NCBI GenBank assembly: GCA_025210475.1
Contig: JAOARW010000053.1
Location: 1-64,000, forward strand
Reading direction: 5' to 3'
Origin: Carboxylicivirga sp.
Lineage (GTDB): Bacteria; Bacteroidota; Bacteroidia; Bacteroidales; Marinilabiliaceae
Length of the DNA stretch: 64,000 nucleotides
The position numbers and the translations under genes were made by a program. The notes under the pieces were generated by a model. That model saw nothing but the letters and a program-made list of their open reading frames with translations. It did no database searches and was not told the origin of the DNA. Shown here piece by piece: positions 26,339-33,750 of this stretch; the first letter of the stretch is position 1; every line of letters begins with the position of its first letter.

Positions 26339-28660
26339 ATGAAAACAATTATTTTAAGTGTTGTTGTGGCACTAGTGTGTCAATTTACGCTGAGTCAAAC
26401 TATCGATAAGGATACCTTCCTTATTAAAGAAATTGAAATTGATGCTGATGTGGTGTTTACAAGAAAGCAAACGGCATTAAAAACTATCGCTCCGCTTAAT
26501 CACATCCCGATTGCAACATCGAGTGTTAACAGACAAATGATTGATGTTAGAGGAGTTAATAACCTGAATGAGGCAATGCGCTATTCTACTGGTGTTAGAG
26601 CGACGGTTAATTATGGAGGTTTTCAAACATTTACCTTTAGAGGTTTTGGAAAACCGGTAATTATGGTAGATGGCATGCGTGATGAACGTATGAACTGGTC
26701 AAACAGTGCCCCTGTTACAAGTCTTACAGCTGTTGAAAGCATCGAGTACCTTAAAGGCCCGGCATCAGTTATGTATGGTCATTCGGCAGTGGGAGGTATT
26801 CTTAATATTGTTCGAAAGCAACCTTCTGCCACAGCGGCTTATAATGCACGTTTAGCATACGGTACCTGGAATAATAAACAAATGCAAATTGGTGCTCAGG
26901 GAGCGATCAATTCCAAATTAAACTATCGTTTTGATGCCGGTTTCATCGAAAGTGAAGGATGGCGCAATAATAGTACAAAAGTTGCCAATGCGTATCTGGC
27001 TCTTGATTATCAAGTGACAAATGCAGATGTGATTAAACTTAGGTTAGGTGCGAATGATGACGTATATGGCACCGAAACTGGTATGCCAGCTCTTTCCAAT
27101 GATATCTTTGAAGCATCTACAGAAAAGCAAGTATATTCAGTGGGTGATTTGCCAAAGGGTTTTAAGCGCGAGCAGCGATACAATGATCCGGGAGACTTTT
27201 TGAAACACAAAAATCAAAATGTCTCTGCTATTTGGGAACATAGTTTCAATCCTAATACCAGGTTGGTAAATAGTGTATCGTATAACGATGATGATATTGA
27301 TTATTTTTCTACGGAGGAGTTAAGTTACCTAACTTCTGATGATCCTATTTACGATCATTATTACATGAATGGTGATAAAAGAAAGTACATTAGTCTTGAT
27401 TATTTACAACGCACTTTTCCATTGCGCTTTTCCCATAAGACCAAAACGTTCCAATATAATGCGGATTTTTATACCCAGATTTATACAGGTGGATTAAGGC
27501 ATAATGTTGTAGGAGGATACTCTTTTATGTATGTTGACAGAATAAGCTACAAGGGATATAATGTGGCACCAATGAATGATCCGTTAAATAGTTCATATGA
27601 TGTATATGGAGAAGGATTGTATGCTATTGTGCCAGTAGTCAATCCAATCCTTAACCAAGGCTATATAAAAACGCAGTTTTCAGGCGCTGCAGTTATGGAC
27701 GATCAGTCGCATGGCTTGTTTTTTCAGGACTTAATGGATATTAGCGAATCATTAAAACTAATGGTGGCTGGTCGTTTTGATTTTTATAATTATGCGCGAC
27801 GCGATGGTAAAATAAGCAGTGGGCTTGATTATGATTTTGATCCCAAAAATCCTGAGAAGTCGATTAAGAACAAGGCTTTCTCCTATCGTGCAGGTTTAGT
27901 TTATCTGCCTAACGAAGACTTATCACTTTATGCATCCGCGTCCAGTTTTTTCCGACCATTACGAACCACCTTTAACGAATCCTACATTTATATTGATGCT
28001 GACGGTGAAGAGTTTTTTCCTGCCGATGGAGAGGAAGTTTATAAGCCGGAAAAAGGTTACCAGGCCGAAGCAGGTTTTAAATGGGAATTTAATAATAAAC
28101 TTAGCCTGAATGGTAGTGCTTATTACATCCTTAAAGAAAACATTGTTGAACGGTTAGATGATGGCAATGGAAAAAGGGTTTATGGTCAGGTCGGTCAGGT
28201 TGATTCCAAAGGTTTTGAATTGGATTTGATGGCTCGCCCTGCCAATGGTTTGTTTATTAATGCCGGATACAGCTTTAACCAGGCCCGTTACAAATCATTT
28301 GCTGATAATAAATATACAGATGGAGCAAGCAAAGAAGGCAATACACTTAGACATGCACCCGAAAATCAGCTTTTTACCTGGGTAAACTATACCGTTCCAA
28401 CCGGAAGTTTAAAGAATTTAAGTTTTGGCTTAGGAGGGCGTTACGTCGATGATGTTTATACCCACTCATCAAATACCTACGTACTGCCTTCGTACACCGT
28501 GTTTGATGCAACTGTAGCTTACACTTTTGAAAAGGTTACATTCCGACTTAATGCCAATAATATTGCCGACGAAGCGTATTACGACAATTCGGTGATGAGC
28601 CATCAATTTGTTCCCGGTATGGGCCGCTCTTACGAAGCTTCCATTGGAATTAATTTTTAA
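26339..28660 (+). CDS. TonB-dependent receptor, siderophore type, under B12 riboswitch
   Basis: 773-residue outer-membrane receptor. Signal peptide 1-19 (ends LSQ). Plug (about 45-175): HIPIATSSVNRQMIDVRGVN, RYSTGVRATVNYGGFQTFTF, then SIEYLKGPASVMYGHSAVGG and ILNIVRKQP, the pattern of the FhuA/FpvA/FecA siderophore-receptor class rather than of BtuB. The barrel ends GRSYEASIGINF. No SusC-type N-terminal domain. The riboswitch upstream implies transport of cobalamin, a cobinamide-like corrinoid or cobalt; the family resemblance alone would have suggested ferric siderophore. The PepSY protein follows after 8 nt and is surely co-transcribed. Confidence 0.9.
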   Translation: MKTIILSVVVALVCQFTLSQTIDKDTFLIKEIEIDADVVFTRKQTALKTIAPLNHIPIATSSVNRQMIDVRGVNNLNEAMRYSTGVRATVNYGGFQTFTFRGFGKPVIMVDGMRDERMNWSNSAPVTSLTAVESIEYLKGPASVMYGHSAVGGILNIVRKQPSATAAYNARLAYGTWNNKQMQIGAQGAINSKLNYRFDAGFIESEGWRNNSTKVANAYLALDYQVTNADVIKLRLGANDDVYGTETGMPALSNDIFEASTEKQVYSVGDLPKGFKREQRYNDPGDFLKHKNQNVSAIWEHSFNPNTRLVNSVSYNDDDIDYFSTEELSYLTSDDPIYDHYYMNGDKRKYISLDYLQRTFPLRFSHKTKTFQYNADFYTQIYTGGLRHNVVGGYSFMYVDRISYKGYNVAPMNDPLNSSYDVYGEGLYAIVPVVNPILNQGYIKTQFSGAAVMDDQSHGLFFQDLMDISESLKLMVAGRFDFYNYARRDGKISSGLDYDFDPKNPEKSIKNKAFSYRAGLVYLPNEDLSLYASASSFFRPLRTTFNESYIYIDADGEEFFPADGEEVYKPEKGYQAEAGFKWEFNNKLSLNGSAYYILKENIVERLDDGNGKRVYGQVGQVDSKGFELDLMARPANGLFINAGYSFNQARYKSFADNKYTDGASKEGNTLRHAPENQLFTWVNYTVPTGSLKNLSFGLGGRYVDDVYTHSSNTYVLPSYTVFDATVAYTFEKVTFRLNANNIADEAYYDNSVMSHQFVPGMGRSYEASIGINF

Positions 28661-28668
28661 CGGATAGA

Positions 28669-30111
28669 ATGATTAAGTACATCAAACAACTCATGTTCTT
28701 TATTCATCGATGGACCGGTCTGTTGATGAGTCTGTTCTTTGTGGTTTGGTTTGTGTCTGGGATTGTAATGATTTATCATTCTTTCCCCAAGCCTCAACCA
28801 CAGAAATATTATCATGGCCTGAATGTAATTTCAGGTTATGATTCTTTACCTACACCCACTGCTTTGTTCAAACAATCAGGTGATGTATTGTTTTCGCTCG
28901 AAATGTTAAATGGGGAACCAATATATCGAATGCCAGGTCAGTTAGGTAAGGTATATAATGCCAAAACTTTAAAGGAAGTTTCTGAGCTTAAAAAAGAAGA
29001 ATGTGAAAGTATCGTCAAGTCAGTATTCTCCGCTCCAATCTATCGTTATAAAGTTATTAACGATTTTGATCAATGGATACCATGGTCATATTACGAAGCC
29101 TATTTCCCAATTTATAAATTTTGGCTTGATGATGCCAAAGGAACACAGCTATACGTTTCGGCCAGCAAGGGGTGTATTGTACAGGAAACAACTTCTTTGT
29201 CGCGCACTATGGCATGGTTTGGTGCTATTCCACACTGGATGTACTTTAAAGCATTAAGGTTGAAAGTGCAGTTATGGAGCTCTGTTGTTATTTGGATAAG
29301 CGCAATTGGTTGCATCGCTTGTTTGTCGGGCTTAATTGTTGGATTAGTTCGTTTGAGAAAAGGAAAAATTAGTCCGTACCGAAAGGCGACTTTGCGTTGG
29401 CACCACATAAGCGGACTTACTTTTGGTTTGATAGTGTTTTCGTTTATATTGAGTGGTTTAATGTCATTGGCCGATGTGCCAACATGGTTGGTAAGCAAAG
29501 AAAAAGACTTTGATTATAATAGTGTATGGAATAGTTCAGATCGAACAATTACTAAAGAGGCAACACTAAATTTATATGAAATACTATCGCAGAAAGCGAA
29601 TAACAAACGAATAATCTGCCGTAATGCTATGGGGCGTATTTTTTATGAAGTGTATACTAAATCCCCTAATCAGTCAGAATGCTATATTGTGGATGAACAG
29701 GTAAAACCACTGCCAGCTATTGAATCAACGTTCATTGAAAACTGGATGGCAGAGGCATTACCTCATAAGCAATATAGCATTCATTTTGTGCAAGATTACA
29801 CAAATTATTATCAGCCATCTAAAAGATATGATTTACCCTTACCTGTTTGTTGTTTAAACCTTAAAGATGAGTTTCAAACCAAGCTTTTTGTTTGTCCCAA
29901 AACAGGAAGGTTACTTAAGGTTGTAAATAATTCATCGCGGTTGGGGTGGTGGCTATACAAGGGCTTGCATACTTTTAAATTCTCATTTATGTCAGGTTAT
30001 GAAGGATGGCGACAATTATGGATGATACTTATTTCTATTGGAGGAACCATCGTTAGTATTACCAGCTTTATTCTTGGTATAAAGATGATTAGAAAAAAGA
30101 TTAGTAAGTGA
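28669..30111 (+). CDS. PepSY-associated membrane protein
   Basis: 480-residue inner-membrane protein of the PepSY-TM family, with transmembrane segments near residues 15-37, 200-230, 248-270 and 448-470 and two periplasmic PepSY-like stretches between them. HRWTGLLMSLFFVVWFVSGI at the N-terminus and RWHHISGLTFGLIVFSFILS in the middle are typical; the conserved His residues in the membrane segments are proposed haem or redox sites in related iron-uptake proteins. Relatives usually sit beside siderophore receptors and are thought to help reduce or release the metal. Here it is second in a B12-riboswitch operon, so it may act on a corrinoid or cobalt, which is inference. Confidence 0.82.
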   Translation: MIKYIKQLMFFIHRWTGLLMSLFFVVWFVSGIVMIYHSFPKPQPQKYYHGLNVISGYDSLPTPTALFKQSGDVLFSLEMLNGEPIYRMPGQLGKVYNAKTLKEVSELKKEECESIVKSVFSAPIYRYKVINDFDQWIPWSYYEAYFPIYKFWLDDAKGTQLYVSASKGCIVQETTSLSRTMAWFGAIPHWMYFKALRLKVQLWSSVVIWISAIGCIACLSGLIVGLVRLRKGKISPYRKATLRWHHISGLTFGLIVFSFILSGLMSLADVPTWLVSKEKDFDYNSVWNSSDRTITKEATLNLYEILSQKANNKRIICRNAMGRIFYEVYTKSPNQSECYIVDEQVKPLPAIESTFIENWMAEALPHKQYSIHFVQDYTNYYQPSKRYDLPLPVCCLNLKDEFQTKLFVCPKTGRLLKVVNNSSRLGWWLYKGLHTFKFSFMSGYEGWRQLWMILISIGGTIVSITSFILGIKMIRKKISK

Positions 30112-30143
30112 TCGCAAAAATACCTTTAGCTGATAAATAAAAA

Positions 30144-30276
30144 AGAGGATATCCAAAAAAAATTGTAAGCATCTGTTCACTGAGCGCAGTCGAAGTGATT
30201 AATGGTTGATATCAGTATCAATCAAATTTCATCTCGACTGCGCTCGATGAGCGAGCTTGGTTTTTGGAAATCCTCT
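30144..30276. repeat. 133-bp nested inverted-repeat element (MITE-like)
   Basis: Three nested inverted pairs share one centre: outer 16-bp ends AGAGGATATCCAAAAA (30144-30159) and TTTTTGGAAATCCTCT (30261-30276), 15/16 complementary; middle GAGCGCAGTCGA (30182-30193) and TCGACTGCGCTC (30234-30245), perfect; inner TTGATA (30206-30211) and TATCAA (30216-30221). No coding frame. It fills most of the gap between the PepSY gene and dapD, which converge, and may also end both transcripts. GAGCGCAGTCGA-type palindromes are frequent intergenic elements in Bacteroidota as I recall. Confidence 0.7.
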
Positions 30277-30357
30277 AAAATATTTTAAAGATTTATCAAC
30301 TTAATTAAGCTGTAAATCATCTAAAGCCCAGATTCTAAATGTCTTTTGGCCTATTAT

Positions 30358-31173
30358 CTACACCGCTACATTATTATCGCGCAGTGCATCGTTTAACGAG
30401 GTCTTTTTGTCGGTCGATTCTTTGCGCTGACCAATAATCAATGCTGCAGGCACCTGATACTCGCCAGCAGGAAATTTCTTGGTAATGCTACCAGGAATCA
30501 CTACCGAGCGAGGAGGAACATAACCTTTGTATTCTTTAGGCTCGTCGCCGCTTACATCGATAATTTTTGTTGAAGCTGTTAATACAACGTTGGCGCCAAG
30601 TACGGCTTCTTTACCAACGCGCACACCTTCAACAACAATACAGCGTGAGCCAATAAAAGCATCGTCTTCAATAATTACGGGAGCGGCCTGCACAGGCTCT
30701 AATACGCCACCAATGCCAACGCCCCCGCTCAAGTGAACGTTTTTTCCAATCTGTGCGCAGCTACCAACAGTTGCCCAGGTGTCAACCATAGTACCCGAAC
30801 CCACATAGGCACCAATGTTAACATACGATGGCATCATTACCACACCCGACTCAAGGAAAGCACCGTAACGAGCAACCGCATGAGGAACCACACGAACACC
30901 TTGCGCTGCATAGTCTTTCTTAAGCGCAATCTTATCATGGAATTCAAAAGGTCCAACTTCAATGGTTTCCATTTTTTGAGTAGGGAAATAAAGAATCACC
31001 GCTTTCTTCACCCATTCGTTGACTGTCCAGTCGTCACCATTTGGTTCGGCTACACGTAGCTCACCTTTATCCAGCTTTTCAACAACTGTTTTAATAGCTT
31101 CAACAGTAGCAGTATCATTCAGCATCGAACGGTCGTCCCACGCTTTTTCGATTATATTTTTCAAATCACTCAT
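30358..31173 (-). CDS. dapD: Tetrahydrodipicolinate N-succinyltransferase
   Basis: Succinylates tetrahydrodipicolinate in lysine and meso-diaminopimelate synthesis; cytoplasmic trimer. 271 residues: helical N-terminal domain (1-95) then left-handed beta-helix hexapeptide repeats (about 100-240: YVNIGAYVGSGTMVDTWATV, GSCAQIGKNVHLSGGVGIGG). PSYVNIGAYVGSGTMVDTWA holds the usual catalytic region. A minus-strand TATTTTTG (31280-31273) may be its -7 box, giving a ~90-nt leader. Confidence 0.96.
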   Translation of the reverse strand: MSDLKNIIEKAWDDRSMLNDTATVEAIKTVVEKLDKGELRVAEPNGDDWTVNEWVKKAVILYFPTQKMETIEVGPFEFHDKIALKKDYAAQGVRVVPHAVARYGAFLESGVVMMPSYVNIGAYVGSGTMVDTWATVGSCAQIGKNVHLSGGVGIGGVLEPVQAAPVIIEDDAFIGSRCIVVEGVRVGKEAVLGANVVLTASTKIIDVSGDEPKEYKGYVPPRSVVIPGSITKKFPAGEYQVPAALIIGQRKESTDKKTSLNDALRDNNVAV

Positions 31174-31440
31174 TTGTAATTTCTTTTATTGTGTTTTTGT
31201 GTATTTATTCTCAATCAACTTTTTAATAAACTAACAATCTAATTCACTATTGATCTATTGGTCTATTGCGTGCAAAAATAGAGCTTATTAATCAGATATC
31301 ACTATAAAAAATTACTACTGGTTTTTGTTTTAACTATTTAGATTGAGGCTGTTAAATGCTATTAAATTTATTTCGCTTTGTTGAAAAAATAACAATGCAT
31401 ATTTAAATTATAGTAATTTGTTCCGACCTAATTCTTAAAA

Positions 31441-31650
31441 ATGAAACATTTCACCCTTATTTTATTGATCGTATTATCAAATGCAAGGCTGTTTGCACAG
31501 GTAAAAAAGATTTGGCTGCCTGGTCAGATGATCAATCAGGCTGATAGTAAGTTGGTATCGGTTGCACAAATAGCCAGCTATAAAATGATACGATTGTTTG
31601 CTGCTGATGCCCTCCACACGTTTCATTTGTTAAATCCTGTTAATAATTGA
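31441..31650 (+). pseudogene. Truncated copy of the following secreted-protein gene
   Basis: 69 codons coding a signal peptide (1-20, ends LFAQ) and then VKKIWLPGQMINQADSKLVS, VAQIASYKMIRLFAAD. This aligns without gaps to residues ~23-64 of the intact gene at 31718 (QQQVWLHGKIVRESDHKAIP, LAQIASYKKLNMFAAD). The similarity stops after FAAD and the frame ends 15 codons later. The remaining ~190 residues of the paralogue are missing, so this is a partial duplication or deletion remnant. It could still make a short exported peptide. Confidence 0.75.
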
Positions 31651-31717
31651 CCGTACGTTGAAATTATCTGTACATCCATTTGTTCTATTTTATATTAGCT
31701 TTCCCTAACCAGATTGT

Positions 31718-32494
31718 ATGAAAATTAGAACGTTTATATATATCCTGTTTTTCTGTTGCTTAGCCTTTAAGGATGTAAAGGGGCAGCAACAGGTATGGCT
31801 GCATGGGAAAATAGTGCGGGAGTCGGATCATAAGGCCATTCCGTTGGCCCAGATTGCCAGTTATAAAAAGCTAAATATGTTTGCTGCCGATTCAACGGGA
31901 GAGTTTAAAGTGATTCTGGATGCAGACGATAGTATTAAGGTTGTGTCGCTGGCTTTTGAGTCGAAGGTTTTTCGATTGGACAGTTTAAATATTGAGTCGG
32001 ATCAAATGTATTTATTTCCGCTTAAACAAACTTCGTATGAGATACAACAAGTTGATATTAATTCGAATCGCCATTACAGAGCCTATAAAGATAAGCTTGG
32101 CGCGGAACTTGCTGAGAGGGAAGAGATGGATTTGATGCTTCCCGGTGATATCGAATTGGGCCGAAAACCGGATATGCCATTGGATGATTTGCCAACTTAT
32201 CGAAGCAAACCAAGTGTTACTGCTGCTGTATTTCAGCCGGCTAATTTTATCTACTATTATGCCTCGAAAAGCGAAAAGCAAAAGAGGCGGATGATGAAGT
32301 TGCGAAAACAGGATAAGCAGCGTAATATGTTAACGGTTCATATGATGGCTGAGGTGAGTGGTTTAAAAGATGAGGCTTTGCAGGAGTTTGTTATTTACTG
32401 TAACGCCAACATCAAGTTCAGTAAAAAGGATACGCCTTTAAGTGTTAAGTATAAAGTAATTGATTTATTTAAGGCTTTTAAAGATGAGGAATAG
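31718..32494 (+). CDS. Secreted protein with carboxypeptidase-regulatory-like domain
   Basis: 258 residues. Signal peptide 1-22, then a single CarboxypepD_reg-like beta-sandwich (about 25-110: VWLHGKIVRESDHKAIPLAQ, DSTGEFKVILDADDSIKVVS), the module also found at the N-terminus of SusC proteins. The rest (110-258) is charged and helical with no recognised domain. Its stop overlaps the start of the next related gene by 11 nt, so they form a coupled pair. Exported, probably periplasmic or outer-membrane associated; function unknown. Confidence 0.72.
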   Translation: MKIRTFIYILFFCCLAFKDVKGQQQVWLHGKIVRESDHKAIPLAQIASYKKLNMFAADSTGEFKVILDADDSIKVVSLAFESKVFRLDSLNIESDQMYLFPLKQTSYEIQQVDINSNRHYRAYKDKLGAELAEREEMDLMLPGDIELGRKPDMPLDDLPTYRSKPSVTAAVFQPANFIYYYASKSEKQKRRMMKLRKQDKQRNMLTVHMMAEVSGLKDEALQEFVIYCNANIKFSKKDTPLSVKYKVIDLFKAFKDEE

Positions 32495-33257
32495 ACTGGT
32501 AGTGTGGATAATTCTGTTTCTGGGTGGCCAATTGGCACTTTTGGCCCAAAATGAAGAGGCAGATCAAACTTTGTTAATAGGAAAGATTGTATCAAATATT
32601 AATGCAAAGGCTGTTCCATTTGCTTTTGTTGCCAACAGTCAAACGGGTTTTGGTAAAGAAACCAACGATGATGGTATTTTTAAGTTAAATACACATGTGA
32701 ATGATACGTTGTTTTTTCGATGTTTAGGCTATCGGGATACATTGATTGTTGTAAATGAGCAAATGTTAAGCGATACTTTAGTTTGGGCGGTAAATAAAAA
32801 GACCTATGAAATTGAATCAGTGGATGTTTTGATGTTTAAATCTTATGCTTCGTTTCGTCATATGGTTGCCAATATGGATATGATGCCTGATAATAGCATG
32901 AAAATGAATTTTGGCTTCACGATGACTGACTTAAGGCGGGCAGAAAAAGAAAAATCTGGTACAGCCGGATTCACAGGTCGTTTTGGAGGAGGGGGAGCCA
33001 CCAGGGAAGAGAAAAAGTATGCGGTGTTTCTGAGGAATGAAAAACGTTATGAACGTTTCCGGGAGATGACTTCCAGGGAGAATATGAAATACCTTACAAG
33101 TCTTGAAGGTGCGCAGCTGGACTCCTTTATGGTCTTCCTTCGAACTAAACATAAAATAAACCCTGACCTTTCCGATTATGATATGATGAGTGCCATCAAT
33201 CAGGTGTTCGAAGAATTCCTGGCTTTAAATACAGATTCTTTGCGTCAGAAAAACTGA
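32484..33257 (+). CDS. Secreted protein with carboxypeptidase-regulatory-like domain (second copy)
   Basis: 257 residues from the ATG at 32484, which lies inside the end of the previous gene. Signal peptide ~1-21 (ends LLAQ), then the same beta-sandwich (about 30-110: LIGKIVSNINAKAVPFAFVA, DDGIFKLNTHVNDTLFFRCL), then a glycine-rich link GRFGGGGA (about 165) and a charged C-terminal helical region. Domain order matches the preceding protein although identity is low, so this is an old duplication. Function unknown. Confidence 0.72.
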   Translation: MRNRLVVWIILFLGGQLALLAQNEEADQTLLIGKIVSNINAKAVPFAFVANSQTGFGKETNDDGIFKLNTHVNDTLFFRCLGYRDTLIVVNEQMLSDTLVWAVNKKTYEIESVDVLMFKSYASFRHMVANMDMMPDNSMKMNFGFTMTDLRRAEKEKSGTAGFTGRFGGGGATREEKKYAVFLRNEKRYERFREMTSRENMKYLTSLEGAQLDSFMVFLRTKHKINPDLSDYDMMSAINQVFEEFLALNTDSLRQKN

Positions 33258-33385
33258 CTTTTGTCACGCGCCTCTTTGAACTTACAATTGATGTTGATTT
33301 GTAAAAGAATCTTTCGGTCTTATAATGTGCAGAAAATCAAATGTTAAAAATAAGACGAAAATATCTTTAAATGTGATAAAATTTT

Positions 33386-33416
33386 CGACCCATACTTATT
33401 ATATAAGAAGAGGTCG
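33386..33416. promoter_or_regulatory. Composite dyad upstream of the ilv promoter
   Basis: CGACC (33386-33390) and GGTCG (33412-33416) enclose CTTAT (33395-33399) and ATAAG (33403-33407). The dyad is centred 85 nt before the -33 element. It could be an operator, or a poor terminator for the upstream gene as no T-run follows. Confidence 0.35.
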
Positions 33417-33485
33417 TAAATAGTAAGATAAATAAGGGCTAAAAATTCAAATTGTAAAAAAAAGCAATATTTTTTTGACTATTTC

Positions 33486-33516
33486 TTTGGAGTTATAAAA
33501 ATCAATCCTACATTTG
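33486..33516 (+). promoter_or_regulatory. Promoter of the ilv-leu operon
   Basis: TTTG (33486-33489), 19-nt spacer, TACATTTG (33509-33516): exact match to the Bacteroidota consensus. Transcription should start near 33523, giving a ~228-nt leader before ilvD. Confidence 0.8.
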
Positions 33517-33579
33517 CTAACGTAAAAAGCAACAGCATGCCGTTTGGGTGTGCAAATTATAAAAGAAGATAATTTCGAT

Positions 33580-33645
33580 ATGAAATTCAATTTATCACTC
33601 ATTCTCAACATTATTATTATTCTCGTGGTCATTATTAGAACCTAG
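33580..33645 (+). CDS. ilv operon leader peptide (21 residues)
   Basis: A short frame ATG (33580) to TAG (33645). Thirteen of 21 residues are branched-chain amino acids (Ile 7, Leu 4, Val 2), with residues 11-19 reading IIIILVVII. It starts about 57 nt after the predicted transcription start and has a purine-rich AAAAGAAG stretch upstream (about 33561-33568) as a possible ribosome site. It lies just before the attenuator hairpins and the ilvD gene. Composition and place are those of a ribosome-stalling leader that senses charged tRNA-Ile, -Val and -Leu. The four ATT codons in a row might invite slippage. Confidence 0.88.
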   Translation: MKFNLSLILNIIIILVVIIRT

Positions 33646-33731
33646 AGGAGTGAGAATGCTATGTAGATAAACAAACGAATATAAGTTACTAAGAGCTTTT
33701 CTCACGAATACGAGAAAAGCTCTTTTTTTTT
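33600..33731 (+). promoter_or_regulatory. Transcription attenuator of the ilv-leu operon
   Basis: Four segments can pair in alternative ways. Segment 1 CATTCTCA (33600-33607, inside the leader peptide) pairs with segment 2 TGAGAATG (33651-33658). Segment 2, as GTGAGAA (33650-33656), can instead pair with segment 3 TTCTCAC (33699-33705), with GCT/AGC (33658-33660/33694-33696) extending it: the antiterminator. Segment 3 with segment 4 makes the terminator, 13 bp AAGAGCTTTTCTC (33691-33703) with GAGAAAAGCTCTT (33712-33724) and nine T. A ribosome stalled on the Ile/Val codons covers segment 1 and frees 2 for 3; a ribosome at the stop codon covers segment 2 and lets the terminator form. Confidence 0.88.
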
Positions 33732-33750
33732 GATACAAACGAAAGTAAAA

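Noticed and set aside
33447..33632. 61-codon minus-strand frame over the ilv promoter and leader
   Set aside because: It is antisense to a clear promoter and leader peptide and has low-complexity composition.
33730..33750. TTG start for ilvD within the terminator T-run
   Set aside because: The family begins at the ATG at 33751; the TTG lies in the U-tract of the attenuator.
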